This document shows positions 24,701 to 36,713 of a DNA stretch of 64,000 nucleotides, in pieces (position 1 is the first letter of the stretch; each line of letters opens with the position of its first letter). Made by a program: the position numbers and the translations under genes. The notes below the pieces were generated by a model. It ran no database searches. It saw nothing but the letters and a program-made list of their open reading frames with translations, and was not told the DNA's origin. The DNA lies in assembly GCA_036346405.1 (NCBI GenBank), contig CM070563.1:26349600-26413599 (forward strand), in the 5' to 3' direction. The stretch comes from Phyllostachys edulis. Its lineage: Eukaryota > Streptophyta > Magnoliopsida > Poales > Poaceae.

Positions 24701-26744
24701 AATTAATTAACTTTGAAATACTGGGATGAAAATGGTCAAGAATGCAACTTGCCTTCGTTGAAGTCTTGAGATTCTAAACCCTCTGAAAGATCTACCTCTC
24801 CGGAATCGTCAAAGTCTATACGCGAGAGTACGACAAATTCAAATGAAATTCAAATAAATCCAAAAAGACAGATCAAACTAACTCCAAATGAAATAATTTT
24901 ATTTTATTTAGCTAGATAATAATTTTCTAAGATTTTAGCAATTTGAATCACTCAATTTGAAGTTGAGGTTCAAAAGATATGAATTTTACAAGTTTTATCC
25001 TAAATTTGATATTTAAAAGAATTTCTAAATTTAAATACAGATTCAAAATAGCTTCAAATTAAATAATTTTGGTTTAGTTAGCTAGATAATAATTTTACAT
25101 GAATTTAGAAATTTGAAACACCCAATTTGGAGATTGGATGCAAAAGTTATGAATTTTACAAATTTTAAACCTAAATCTGCAATTTAAATGAATTTCCTGA
25201 TTTATTTTTCTGAAGAAAAATCCCTTTAATGCGCAAGGCTGACGTCAGCACTGAGAATTTCGGGATTTAAGGAATTAAAATAATTCACGACATGTGGACC
25301 CCACGTGTCATAGACACGCTTACATGGACCAAGTCCATGTGGTGATTGGTTTGGGGAGTTGGTCGACGCGGTGATGTGGCCGCCACATGGGCTCGACGTC
25401 CGACCGAGGGTGAGGTGGCGCTGGAGTGGCGCGGCGTGGACTAGCCACGCCACCCGACACCAGCGGGCGATCTTGGCGACGAGCCCGCCCGGCGTTAGAC
25501 GCCACGGCGAGGTGAGGAGATGTGCAAAAAGAGAGGTGAGATCTTGAACGTGATGCTCACCGGAATTGCACGAATGCGCGGCGGTAAGGTGGTCGGCGAC
25601 GAGGTCGAGCGGCGGCGTTCTTCGGTTGACGGCGAAGTGGGGGCTCCGGGGATCCTCCGGCGATGCGGTTGCGCGCACCAGGTTCGCAGCGACGCGGTGA
25701 TGCTAATGGTGGTGGAGGCGAGGACGCGGCGTCAACAGAACGCCGGAATCGGAGAAGAAGCGGAACTTGGCCGCCGTCGAAGATCCTTGAAATTGAGGCG
25801 CTAAGGGGGAGGAGGTGAGCTGTGGGTGGCGGCATTGTGGTGTGGGGAGGAAGGCGCACCCAGGGCTCCTATTTATAGGGCCCGGGCGTGGCCGGAGCTT
25901 CGTGCGGCACACGGTGACCGTGCGGCGATGGCGGCGGTGATTGAGGGATTTGCGACGACGGAAAGGAAAGAGAGGGTCGTGTCGGGGGCGGAGGGAATCA
26001 AGAAATTAAAAGCGCATAATCGGAGGAGATGCGACCGGATTCGATGCGGCGTATGGAAGGTCTTTGAATTGCTTCAATGGCGGCAAGGCGTCTTGAAGAA
26101 GGAAAGCGGCGAGGAGGAAGAAGGAAAGGAGAAGATGACGGCGCGTTAGATTTTAAGCGAATGGCTGCGATGCAAAGCGTATCGGCCGCTAGATCGTAAT
26201 CAACGGTGGCGATATAACGAGTGATGCGCTCTAACTTGAAAGGGTATGGGTGCTTGTGGGCGTCGGTTTAGATCCGATGGTTCATAATCTTGAGGAGGTA
26301 AAACATGCGTTGAGAGATGGCCGTTGGATTTAAATCCAGCGATCGGGCGACGAGTGTGATGGGAGCGGTCTGCGGGGTTTTGGGCGGCAGATTCGCCCGA
26401 TTCATCGTTTTAGGGTTTTCTTTGATTTTCCAATTGATTTAATTCAGATAATTCAAAGAGGCTTTAGAAAATAGCAAATAAATTCCAAAAATTCTAGAAA
26501 AATTCACAGAAATTCCTAGAATGATTTTGGACTTAAATAAAATAATTTCAACTTAAACTTGTTAATAGTTTTTGTATTTAACTTTGTTTTAGCTTTATGG
26601 TTGTTAATAAAAGCTTTAAGAAAATTGAGAAAACCACCAAAATAAATAAGTTTTAAATTTCTCAAAAATTGAAATTTTGGGCTGTTACATTTTGCTTCTT
26701 TGCGGGGAGAGTTGGGGGTTATTAGTCCTCTTGGTTTGTTTTGA
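21735..26744 (+). pseudogene. Copia reverse transcriptase and RNase H, split by a solo LTR
   Basis: The RT core runs from 21869, with ARLVAQGFSQVEGLD, FQMDIKCAFLNG, LYGLKQAPRAWY and the catalytic YVDDIIF (about 22400-22420). A one-base deletion near 22550 shifts frame. A stop near 22768 and another shift near 23035 follow. RNase H continues with TAEAEYVG, LFCDNTSAINIAKNP and RTKHIDVRYHFLRDHV. It is broken at 23299 by the inserted LTR, and after one TTTTG copy the frame resumes at 26695 with SLRGELGVISP and ends at the stop 26742-26744. The closely related element at 63586-64000 (minus) has the same C-terminus. Confidence 0.9.
23305..26689 (-). mobile_element. Ty3/gypsy solo LTR, minus strand, complete
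   Basis: Seen: plus-strand ends TGTCGAACCC (23305) and GCTGTTACA (26689), which on its own strand is TGTAACAG...GACA. The target duplication TTTTG is at 23300-23304 and 26690-26694. Length is 3385 bp with no internal domain. A minus-strand TATA (TATTTATA, 25870-25877) precedes a GC-rich transcribed-type region. It is inserted in the last codons of the copia RNase H gene and is therefore younger than that element. Confidence 0.92.
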
Positions 26745-28250
26745 GGGGGAGATTGCTCTTTTGCATTCATTGTATCATAATGCATTTTAAAATTCAACAA
26801 CTTGCATTGTAATATAAACTTGTGGAGCTTTGATTATTATCCTTGTATGACTTGATTTCATGCTTTATACCCTGCCATATCTTGTGCTAGTTTGCTAGAC
26901 TTCTTTTATGGCTTTTTATGTATAGCTTAGCTTTTGCCATGCTAGCTTTATTATCTGTGAGAAAACTGAATCAAAACATGACTTGCTGGATCTTGTTACT
27001 AGTTTTGCTATAGTGATTCTCTCATGATTCATGCCATGTCATATAGGCTTAATTGAGTCTTGAACTTATTCTGAGTTTTAAATTGAGCTATGATAATTCT
27101 TAAGTCAAGCAAATGAAAAATGAGCTTTTCTGTACGAAAAAACTGATCTCACCAATTCTTTCTTATGAGATGGCTTGCCATTGCACTAGGCATGAACTCA
27201 GAGGGAGTTTTGGATGACCTAGACCACTCTCTTATGCTTTTGTTGTTTGGGATGGTCGTAGTGAGGCTTGAGATTTAGCACAATGCTCAGAAAACAAATT
27301 GGTAATTGGTTGAAGCTTAGGAGGCAGTTGTGGATGGCTCCTAGTCCAGGACTTGTTTTACTAAGAGAAAACCAATCATTTTCAGCAAAGTGCTCAAAGT
27401 GCTAAATTCTAAATGCTTGAACCATTTGATTCAAAACTGAACTCAAAATGCTCAAAACTGACTCGTTTTCTAGCTTCTGGCTCCATTTTGCTTCTAGACA
27501 TGGCCTGACTCATTTTTTGGATACCTTTAGTTAAACTATGATCTTGAGCACCATGTCATGCTATCAATTCATTTCATCTCAGATTATTGCTATTTTGGTC
27601 TTAGCTTTGCTATACATGTTTTGCCATGCTTGAACATAGCTTCTTCACATAATATGGCTTGGTGTAATACTTGTACAGTCTTCATGGATAATTTTCATGG
27701 CTCATTTTGTTCAAACTTAAAAAAAAACTAAAAAATGGAAAATTTAAAAAATTGCAGCCATTCCATTACATTCATGCTCTATCTTCTTCCATGCACCTTG
27801 ATGAATTCATTGTCAAAAGGGGAGAAAGATTGGTAAAAATGCTGTTTTAGAGCTTTTTGGAGTCTTAGAGGAAAATGCATTTTCTAGAAATTTGGTGATC
27901 ATAGTGAGTGGGAGCATCTCAATTGCATTCTTTTGGTCTTATTGCCTTTTCTGAATTTGAATTGCAATTCTTGAAGACTCACCATGATCGAAGGTCAAAT
28001 AGAACAATTGTTCTTTCATATGGACCTAAGTGAGATTTTTGGCTATTCTCTGGAAATTGAAGCTTTTGTGCCTTCTTTTGCCTTATCTCACTTGCTTATG
28101 CTATTCTGGAGCCAGCTTGGTCATCTCCTTTGCTTTTTCTTGCATTTGGACCAAGTTGTGCCTTTGAGCGAAAACGTCGAGTACTTTCATTTTCAAACCC
28201 CAAAACTACATTTTCTGAGAAATTGCCAATGTGTTCATCAAGGGGGAGAT
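26745..28250 (+). other. Copia 3' non-coding spacer and polypurine tract
   Basis: About 1.5 kb of AT-rich sequence with no ORF of note, between the RNase H stop and the 3' LTR. It ends in the polypurine tract AAGGGGGAGAT (28240-28250). The minus-strand relative at 61752-63585 has a matching spacer with shared phrases, so it is a stable family trait and not a chance insertion. SIRE-lineage elements are known for extra sequence here, sometimes an env-like ORF. None is recognisable here. Confidence 0.7.
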
Positions 28251-29873
28251 TGTGGATATCATGGGGATATGCCCATGATCTTAGGATGATGATATAATTG
28301 GTAATAGCATTTGTGGTTTGTCGATTCAAGCGTTTTCGACAAAGTTTCGCTCGTCGAGTTCTTTGGCGGTCGACCAAGCATCTTAGGCGGTCGACCGCCA
28401 AGCCTTAAGCGAAATTCTGCCTAAGTCCGTGGGCGGTCGGACCCGGCGAGCAATGATCGATCCGTTTTTGTGCTGATTGTTGATATTAGTTGTGAATTGA
28501 TTATGGGATATATCATATCCATGTTTGTTAATGCATATGTGTTGCATGTTGCATGTTTTCACTAACATGGGTCAAGTTGTGAAGAACTTGTTCCCGGATT
28601 TGATTTGCTTGTCTATTGGTGTGCAGGTTGCTTGGAGGTCAACGACGGTCAACGGCGAGGAGGATCGAGACTAAGCTTGGAGAGCTGAGGTCCAGAACGA
28701 TCAAGGATGCTGGGTGTGGTCAATGGACTCAAGCGTGGCACAGAATGGATAAGGATGATCGAATGGACAGTTCGGTGCGACTGGTTGATCAAGCGGTGCG
28801 GTGGTCGGTGCAAGTGCCATGGTGGTCCGGTGGGAGCCGGATGGGAGAGACTTGCCGACACGATGAGAGCCGCTGGATCAACTTACACGTGACGAAGCAT
28901 GGATGTGTTTCGCGCAGTTCGGACTCGGTCTTTGGAAAAGATCGACAAGGGGTATTTTGGTAATTTTACCAACTACCGCCTTAGTGACCTAATGTCAACC
29001 CGTGGCGTAAGACGGTGCGTCAAGAAGTGGATTAGGTAAAGAGAAGTGAAGACGACGCTTTAAGATGCGTGCGTATGTTCCGTTTGTGTTCGGCCTTAAC
29101 GGGAGCCCATTAGGGTTAACTCTTATAGAAGCTAAGCCTCTAGTATAAATAGAGAGGGGGCTGTTCACAGCAGCCTCAAGCACTTCATTTGGAGAAACCC
29201 TAGTTTGTCTTAGGGATTAGAGAGGAGAAGAGAGGCTTAGGCTCTAGAGAGATGAGTTCTGTGTGTGCTCATGGATTGAGCTCTTGTCCTCCTTGAGGGA
29301 GTGGCTGTAACCAGCAACCAATCGTGAATCAATCTATGGTTGATTGTTCAAAGATGAGTCTTCTTGTGTTTTCCCTTCTCTTTTGATGTTTTTGGATGCT
29401 TCCTTGATCCTGTGGTTTTTGAACCTTCCTTCGGTAGAATAGAAGGTCGAAACTTTGACGTGGATCTACTCAATCTCTGCTTGGAATAGGTTCCTAATAT
29501 CCTTAGGAAGGTGTGTTCCAAATTTGGTCAAAGTTGACCGTGTAGATCAAAAGTTAGACCGATTTTCGTTTTGGTTTCGAGCTGTCAACAGTGTTTACAG
29601 TCGAGTTCGGTCGATCAATTTTACATGCGGTCGACCGCACTCTGTCTAACCGCCTAATGAACGCCAGTCTGACCGCTCCAAAGGGCTTGGTCTCCATATT
29701 ATTGGTCTATTGCTTTGGGGGTTAATTGGATTCAGCACAAGGCTTCCACTGTGCATTTACTGATCTTCTTAGCTTTCATAGCTATTGGAGAAAAGTTCAT
29801 GCTGAATCTATTTAAAGTGAAAATCGAGAAAGCGTCTATTCACCCCCCCTCTAGTCGCCTTTCCGGTCCTACA
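28251..29873 (+). repeat. Copia 3' LTR
   Basis: It starts TGTGGATATCATGGGG directly after the polypurine tract and ends CCGGTCCTACA. Length is 1623 bp with TATA box 29144-29151. It is the same family as 4284-6170 and 59967-61751. The 5 bp after it are TTATT (29874-29878), and the partner copy on the left is lost with the 5' LTR. Confidence 0.9.
29144..29151 (+). promoter_or_regulatory. TATA box of copia LTR
   Basis: TATAAATA is at the position conserved among the three related LTRs in this window, about 45 bp after the 'gggagcccattaggg' block. Confidence 0.6.
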
Positions 29874-32841
29874 TTATTAGTTTAATTTAAATCATAAATT
29901 GAATTTCTGAAGAAAAAAACTTTTAAAATAATTAAAATAAACTTCAAATAAATCTAAAATTATTTTATTTGGTCTATTCAAGTTCCAAAGTATTTTATAA
30001 GATTTTCTTGGATTTTCATATTTATTTTATTTTCCGGATTTATCTTTATTCCCTCTCTTTTCTTTCTCTCTCCTCGTGTTTTTCTTCCCAAGCGTGACTT
30101 TCCAGTCTCTCTTTCCTCCCGTCATGCTGGCCATGCTTGCCGTCCATGCCTCCATGCCCTGCTCCCCAGCCACTTGCCCTGGTGTCATCTCCCCCATGCC
30201 ACCATACCCTGTCGCCCATCTCTACCGGCGCTCCCCCAAGCCCCCCACGTCGCTCCCATACTGCTGCTCCCTGCGCGCCGTTGCTACCAGCCATGCCGCC
30301 ATGGCTGCCCATGCCGCCTCTCCCCTCCCCCTCCTTTATAAAAGCTTGGTGCCAATAGCTCCTTCTCTCCCTTCCCCCTTCCTTTCATCCCCTCCTCTTT
30401 TTCTTCATGAGCTGAAAGCCCCCAGCAGCAGCTCTTCTCCATGCTGGTCGTGCACGCCCGTGTCTCCCCAGTGCTGCTCCCTTCCTCCCCTTCCTCTATA
30501 AAGCCAGCAGGATCTCCCTCCTCTCTTCCCCCTCCAAACCGAGCCGAAGCACCCACTACAGCAAGTTCTCCATTTTGTTTTCCACTTCAACCGTGAGCTC
30601 CACCAACAGTACTGCCATGCTCTCTCCTTTTGCTTCTCCAAAAATAGCAAGCTTCACCACCTCCATTCTCCCTCTTTGGTGACCCATTTGTTGCATCACC
30701 TGCGTCACGGCAAGCCCCTCGGCTTCCTCTACCCATCGCCGGAATTCGCCCCCTCTCTTTCGCTTTCTTTTCTCTGCAATTGAAGCTTTTCCGCCATTGG
30801 CCAAATTACCTTCCACACTGTTTTTGGTGCCGTTGACCATCCCCCGATGACATCATCACCACCGTTGGATTCTCCTCACGATGTGCTATTCTGTGCTCCC
30901 GTCGCCTTCGCCGGAGCATCGTCAGAACGCTGTCGCTTCCTTGCGCCCTAACACTGTTTCGCGTGCCGCCGCTGCGTCAGACCCCCCGCCGGTGATGCGA
31001 CCACCACAATTGGGTCTGCCTCGCTCCTAGGATTCCATTTTGCTAGTTCGCCGGCCGTCCCTCTCTTTCCCTCGCCGACGCCATCATTTTTGCCCGAGCC
31101 TGCACTATTCATGTCTACTGATTTTCTATATTTCATGTGGGTGCAAACTTCCAGATATTCGTTCTCCTTCATACGAAATCCGATTCGGTCAATTCTTGGT
31201 TCTAAATTCAGCCCCTTTCTTTTGCTACTAATTTTGTAATTTTTGGATTTTATTTGGATTTGTTGTATTTATTTGGCTCTTTTTGCACGTGTAGATTCCA
31301 GCTTCTCTGAGGAATTCCTGGAACCGTCTGCCCAAGCATCTCCAGCCTTCAACGGAGGCAAGTCGTAGACATTTGGTCATGTTGTACCCAATTTATAAAA
31401 TTATATTGTTTGATATAAACATGCATGGCTAATTGTATAAAAATGGTTTCGGGAATAGTTAATTACCTAATTGCCATTATTCCTCCTTGATAAATTGTGA
31501 GTGGCATGTACCCTTGAATGACATAAATCCTTGAATACCATAGGATGGTTAATTATTAGTTGGACATTATTGTACTACCAACTTGGGTCATATTATTCTT
31601 AGCCATACTTAGTCACAATGGAATCCATGATGACAGGCTCTTATGAATAAAACATGACTTAATGAATTATAGAATTGTGGCGGAGCCACTGTTGATAAAA
31701 TTTATCGTGCCATGGCAAGGGTCGCCATTTGGCCGGGTTGAACGAAAATGATTTGTGCTCGGGCGAGTGGGCGGTGGCAAAGGTGGGTGTGGGAAGTACA
31801 TTGGGATGAGATAGTATCGCTTAAGCAACCACTAAGTACTTAACTTTGTGCGCCATTTATCTGGGCCATACTATGCAACCACAAGTCCATTTATGAGGTG
31901 GACCGAACCAACTAATTAGCAATGCTTTGGGTCGGTTCCGTTTGGGTTGATAAGTGGCGCAAGAGGGGGCCGGGTCGGCGAATACTTAGCGAGCAGAACT
32001 GAGTCAAAATAGAGCTTTGTAAAAGTCTTGTGATAATCGTTTAGTCGCACACCTTCGGAAGTGTGTCAGATGGACAATATAAACTGATTATCTCTTGTGG
32101 GTTAAGTTGTACAACCTCTGTAGAGTGTAAAACTATTCGAATAGCCGTGTCCCTAGTTATGGACAATGATTGGTGATTTTACACGAGAGGTAGATTTTCA
32201 TAAAATGTTGGAATGGTTTGGTTGGGAAGCGATTTGGATGTTGGTTGATGGTCGGGAAGTGAACAGGGTGTTCACTAGTTGTTTTAAAGAAACTTGATTA
32301 CTTATGTATTAATATTTTAAATTATGCTTTACAATCTACTTACTATATTTACTGTCAATATTGCTTTTTGCAAAATAGACACAAAGCTATCATTGTCAAG
32401 CCTTACATGAATACTATTTGCATACATTTTCCTACAACTTGCTGAGTACTTTAAAGTACTCACGGCTTTGCGCAATTATTGAACAGTCACAGAGGAAGAA
32501 CCACGGAATACAGAGATTTTTTATGAATACCTTGAAGACTATGCAAACTAGGATGCATTCTCCACTCGATTGCCTGTGGGCGTGTCAGATGGCTACCACG
32601 AGTTTGTTTATTCTTCGCTGCAAGTTTACTCCGTTATCGTTAAGCCCTGCATGGCAAACTCTGTAAAACTTGACCATAAGGTCATTTGCTACTAAGTAAT
32701 ATTAATTTGTCTGCTTCATTAGCTATCTTGTTGTATGGATATGATTTCATCGAAGTTGCAACTGTGTGAGCTAGCTACTAATCTTGGGACTAGTTCAGAA
32801 TGCACAGAGGATCCCAGAGTTGCATATCTAGGGTCCCGACA
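29874..32841 (+). repeat. Ty3/gypsy LTR, left-truncated
   Basis: It ends GGGTCCCGACA at 32841. It contains a TATA-like TTATAAAA (about 30336-30343), a C-rich transcribed-type tract (30060-31030) and an 'actattcgaatagccgtg' block shared with the other gypsy LTRs. The beginning is missing because the copia element inserted here and its left flank is deleted. It directly abuts integrase sequence at 32842, so it was itself inserted in the composite gypsy element. The ORFs in the C-rich tract are compositional. Confidence 0.75.
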
Positions 32842-34104
32842 CCCTGCACCTAGGTAGCACCAAGATGTATCAAGACATGAAGATTCTATATTGGTGGCTA
32901 CGAATGAAAAGAGACATCGTCGAGTTTGTACCTTGTTGCGATGTGTGCTAGCGAATCAAAGCCGAACAATAGAGACCAGCAGGATTGCTTCAACCACTAC
33001 AAATCCCACAGTGGAAATGGAAAGAAATTGGAATGGATTTCATTATAGGTCTACCTCGAACCAAGTCTGGATGTGACTCAGTGTGGGTTATAGTTGATAG
33101 GTTAACTAAAGTCGCTCATTTCATCCCAGTAAAGACAACCTATAAGAGAGACAAATTAGCCGAGTTATATATAGCTCGTATTGTGTGTTTACATGTAGTA
33201 CCCAAGATGATAGTCTCAGATTGAGGATCTCAGTTCACCTCACATTTCTGGGCTAGTTTGCATGATGAACATGGAACACACCTTTCTTTCAGCACCGCAT
33301 AACATCCTCAGACTGATGGTCAGATAAAGAGAGCAAATCAGATTCTAGAAGACATACTTCAAGCTTGTGCTTTGGAATTTACTGTAGATTGAGAAAAATG
33401 TCTACCGTATACCGAGTTCGCATACAACAACAGTTTTCAGTCAAGTCTGAAAATGTCCTCGTTTGAAGCACTCTATGGAAGAAAATGCAGAACTCCTCTG
33501 CATTGGTCAGAGTCAAGAGAAGGATATATCTTCAGACCAGACACCCTCAAGCAATCAGAAGAGAAAGTTCGACTGATTAGAGATTGACTTCAAGTAGCTC
33601 AGTCCCGACAAAAGAGTTATGCCGACAATCGTCGAAGAGAATTAACTTTTGAAGTTGGGGATAATGTGTATATTAAAGTATCACCGCTTTGTGGAACTTG
33701 AAGATTTAAAGTGAAAGGCAAGCTTGCACCAAGATACATAGGCCTGTTCCCAATCCCCGCCAAGCGTGGAGAAGTAGCCTATCAGCTAGAGTTACCTGAA
33801 AGTTTGTTTGACGTCCATAATGTGTTTCATGTCTCATAGCTCAAGAAATGTCTTAGAGTACCTGAAGAGTAGACTCCTGTCGAAGCCATCATACTTCAGA
33901 AAGATCTGACATATTCAGAGCACCTGATCAAGATTCTCGATGTCGTGTAGAAGCAAACAAGACGTCAGATCATCCACCTTTGCAAGGTTCAATGGAGCAA
34001 CCACTCGGCAAGAGAAGCCACCTGGGAGCGCAAAGATCAGCTGAAGTTAGACTTCCCATCCCTGTTCCCGGAGCAGCTCGAATCTCTGGGTCGAGATTCC
34101 ATTT
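32842..34104 (+). pseudogene. Gypsy integrase to pol C-terminus of the composite element
   Basis: It begins mid-integrase (STKMYQDMK) and has the core MDFIIGLPRTKSG (about 33030-33070), then VSD followed by a TGA where VSDRGSQF is expected (a CGA-to-TGA type change), then HPQTDGQ and LYGRKCRTPLHW. The C-terminal part includes GEVAYQLELPESLF and a tail with TWERKDQLKLDFPSLFPEQL that resembles the end of a chromodomain region. At least eight stops are visible. The polypurine tract and 3' LTR follow at once, which fixes its orientation and membership. Confidence 0.85.
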
Positions 34105-34118
34105 AAGGTGGGTAGGTT

Positions 34119-36713
34119 TGTAACATTCCCGTTTTTGGACGGTGAGTAGTATTTTGCTTTTCTCAAATTGGTTTCAAAAACTTATTTCAATCTAGTTGCT
34201 TATTTCAAATCTCTAGCTTCTACCTAAATTCAAATTTGTGTTTTGGACCTCATTGCAATTCCTGAACTTGATTTTTGAAATTGAACTCTGTTTTCAAATT
34301 TGGGCCTCTTCTCAAATTTGCCTCTCCTCTTTCTTGGTCTTAGCCTGTATCTCCCTTAGGCTGCTGGACCATTCCCTTCCCCTTCTTGGCCTACCTAGCC
34401 TGGCTCCCTCCCCCTTGCCCCCTTTCTTCCTTGTGCCGGCCATGAGCACCCATGCCCACCGAGCCACTCTTGTGCGCTCTACCGCGCCCACGCCGCCTCT
34501 TGGCTCCCAGCCACCTTCGTGCTCTGCACCTGCACCCCTGCCACCCACGACTCCGGTGCTCCCTCATCGTCGAGTCCCATCATCGTGTGCACGCTCGTGC
34601 TTGCATCGCCCGTGCATTTAGCCAGTGATGCGCCCGCCTCTGCTGCCCTCATGCCCACGTCAGCACCTTGACCGTGCACACTTTCCCTGCTGTTCTTGTT
34701 GCCCAGGACCGCCAAAGTCGCTGCGCGCGTCAGCCCTGCCCCGCCCTATCGCGTCCTTGCGCAGAATCGCCCATGCTACTCCTCGGGACACCGCGCCGCC
34801 CTCGTGGCCCTCCAACGGCTCCCAGCTCTTCCTTGCGGCTATAAGAGGCCTCCTCCTCCCCTTGGACCTCCCCACATCACCCCCCATCTTTTCAGTAAGT
34901 ATCACCACAAGAAAATGCCCGCTCCCCTTTCCGACCGAGCCGCCCTCGCCATCGGTTTGCCATTCCGGCCGCATCGCCGCTGCGCCGCCCCCGTCACCAC
35001 GCGCCCCGGAGACAAGGAAGCCGTCGCCCCAAACCGTTTGGGTTTTGGTCCATCACCACCGCCGCATTTCACGTTCTTCCCCGTCTCCGTCCGACTTCTT
35101 CTCCGCCACCGATCTGCCTCCACCGACTACCTCCGGCCCCCTTCCTTATCTCGGTGAACTCCCCTCGCTTTGCCCTACCCGTGCTTCCACCATTTCCTCC
35201 TCCGCACCACTCTGCCGCCGATTTACCGTGCCTCCTGTAGCACCGCCGCCGCTCTGGTGAGCCGCCGACCGTGCCACCGCCACCGTCGTCTTCGCCTTGG
35301 TGTGGGCATCCTGTTTTGGTCACTCCCCGCTGCCGCCGTGCATGTCACCGCCGGTGACGTGCCCTGCTTCGCTCAGGTGCCCTAGCCCCTGTTGGTCGGG
35401 ACAACCGACAGCACAGTGGCACCATTAAAACCCCCTAATCACTGTCTTAAAATCTAATAAATCATTAGCCATTTAAGTGATGCCTTAAAGCCTCTTTGAC
35501 TCACTGTCACGTGGGCCCGCGTAATAGTCATGGCTTCCAATTAGATCAAAGACCGGTTTCTCCAAAGGATCGCCATGTGGGCCCCGCAGTAGTAACCCCC
35601 CATGGACCGTGTGCTACGCTGGTGGTCTTGGTCCACACACTGTGACCATGAACCAGGCCACTGTGCAAGCGGACCCACATGTTAGAGACAGCCTCTCTCT
35701 CTCTCCCTCTTTTATTTTCTCGATTTAATTCAAAACCAAACTTCGGAAGCTCCGTTTTCCTCCGTTATAACCGCAAAAATTACGAAATTTATTTCTAAAT
35801 TTGTCTAAATTCAAAATCTTGCTAATGGCACTGGTATTATTTAATTTGGAGTTCATTTATTATTTCTTTATTATTTATTTTCTCTCTTTCCTTGTTTGTT
35901 CCTTTTTCCAGTATGTTCATCCGATTAGGGTTCGAAGAAGCGGGAGATCTCCGTTTTGATCAAGTACAAGACTGTCAAGACTCTCTTACCTTCAATCTAG
36001 GCGAGTCGATACTTTGGTCATTTTGAGCCTACATTTTATGGAAATTATATTCATTTAAATTACCAAAATTACATGCTTAAATTCTTTAATCAAATGTATA
36101 TTAAATCTTAAGGTAGTTAAACACCCATGTGATGATTAATTAATTACTATGCCATCTTTTGACAATTGAATCCATTATTCCATGTCAACCTAGTAACTAT
36201 ATGGTAAATACTAGTATAGGCTCATTCTCGCTCTTTCCCCCCAAACCTTCCGATCATGCGGATCAAGGAGACTATGCATACTACGAGGAGCCTGAAGTTG
36301 ATGGACAAGGCAACGATGAAGAGTAGTCTAGTTCTGTTAATCTAGGTCTCACCTCAGTCTAGCTGGCTCGTTCGGTACTTGCGTACAACCGATATTATCT
36401 AAACCATTGGTTAACATCAGTCGTACACAGATTACCCCAGTCGCTTGCCTATCGAGGATGTGCTCCACCCTTTTGCTTCCGCTACCTCTTCCGCTACTTT
36501 TGTAATGCAATCAATTTGGTCTGTTCGGCCCTTATTGTAAAACTCGACCCGACGTGGTCTATGTCACTCTAATGTTTATAATATTATTGAATGGTTTAGT
36601 TCATGCCATATATGAAATAATTTAACAATGTGTCTGTGAATGCTATCTACTGATCCAGGAAATAGCACAGTATTTTCATAGATGATTTAGATTTGCGAAA
36701 TCCGAGTCCAACA
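34119..36713 (+). repeat. 3' LTR of the composite gypsy element
   Basis: It starts TGTAACATTCCCG after a purine-rich AAGGTGGGTAGG tract and ends GAGTCCAACA, followed by AAAAT. Length is 2595 bp. TATAAGAG (about 34839-34846) is a plausible TATA element in front of a long C/G-rich leader. The several ORFs between 34238 and 35385 have LTR-leader composition and no recognisable domain. Confidence 0.85.

Larger units (their letters stand above)
17468..29873 (+). mobile_element. Ty1/copia SIRE-like element lacking its 5' LTR, carrying a gypsy solo LTR
   Basis: Order on the plus strand is gag with a zinc knuckle, protease, integrase, reverse transcriptase and RNase H (the copia order), then a 1.5-kb AT-rich tract, a polypurine tract (28240-28250) and the 3' LTR (28251-29873). 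The large acidic, coiled-coil-rich gag extension and long 3' spacer fit the SIRE/Maximus lineage. The 5' LTR is absent. The sequence TTGGAGCC just before the gag start may be the remnant of a primer-binding site. The solo LTR 23305-26689 lies inside the RNase H gene. Confidence 0.85.
13729..36713 (+). mobile_element. Ty3/gypsy element (composite, 23 kb with nested insertions)
   Basis: Seen: the left LTR starts TGTAACATTCCCG at 13729, the right LTR starts with the same bases at 34119 and ends GAGTCCAACA at 36713, and AAAAT flanks both outer ends (13724-13728 and 36714-36718). Only the left LTR piece (13729-14087), the pol 3' part (32842-34118) and the right LTR (34119-36713) belong to this copy. 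Everything at 14088-32841 was inserted later, with further deletion. The right boundary is 8 nt beyond the stop codon of the CGS-like gene. Confidence 0.85.

Noticed and set aside
30046..30840. Long ORFs on both strands (Pro/Ser/Cys-rich on plus, Gly/Arg/Glu-rich on minus)
   Set aside because: They come from the C-rich transcribed region of a gypsy LTR; strand-symmetric openness reflects composition, not coding.
34238..35385. ORFs up to 211 aa
   Set aside because: They are inside the 3' LTR of the composite gypsy element, and the matching region of the 5' LTR is deleted without consequence. No recognisable motif.
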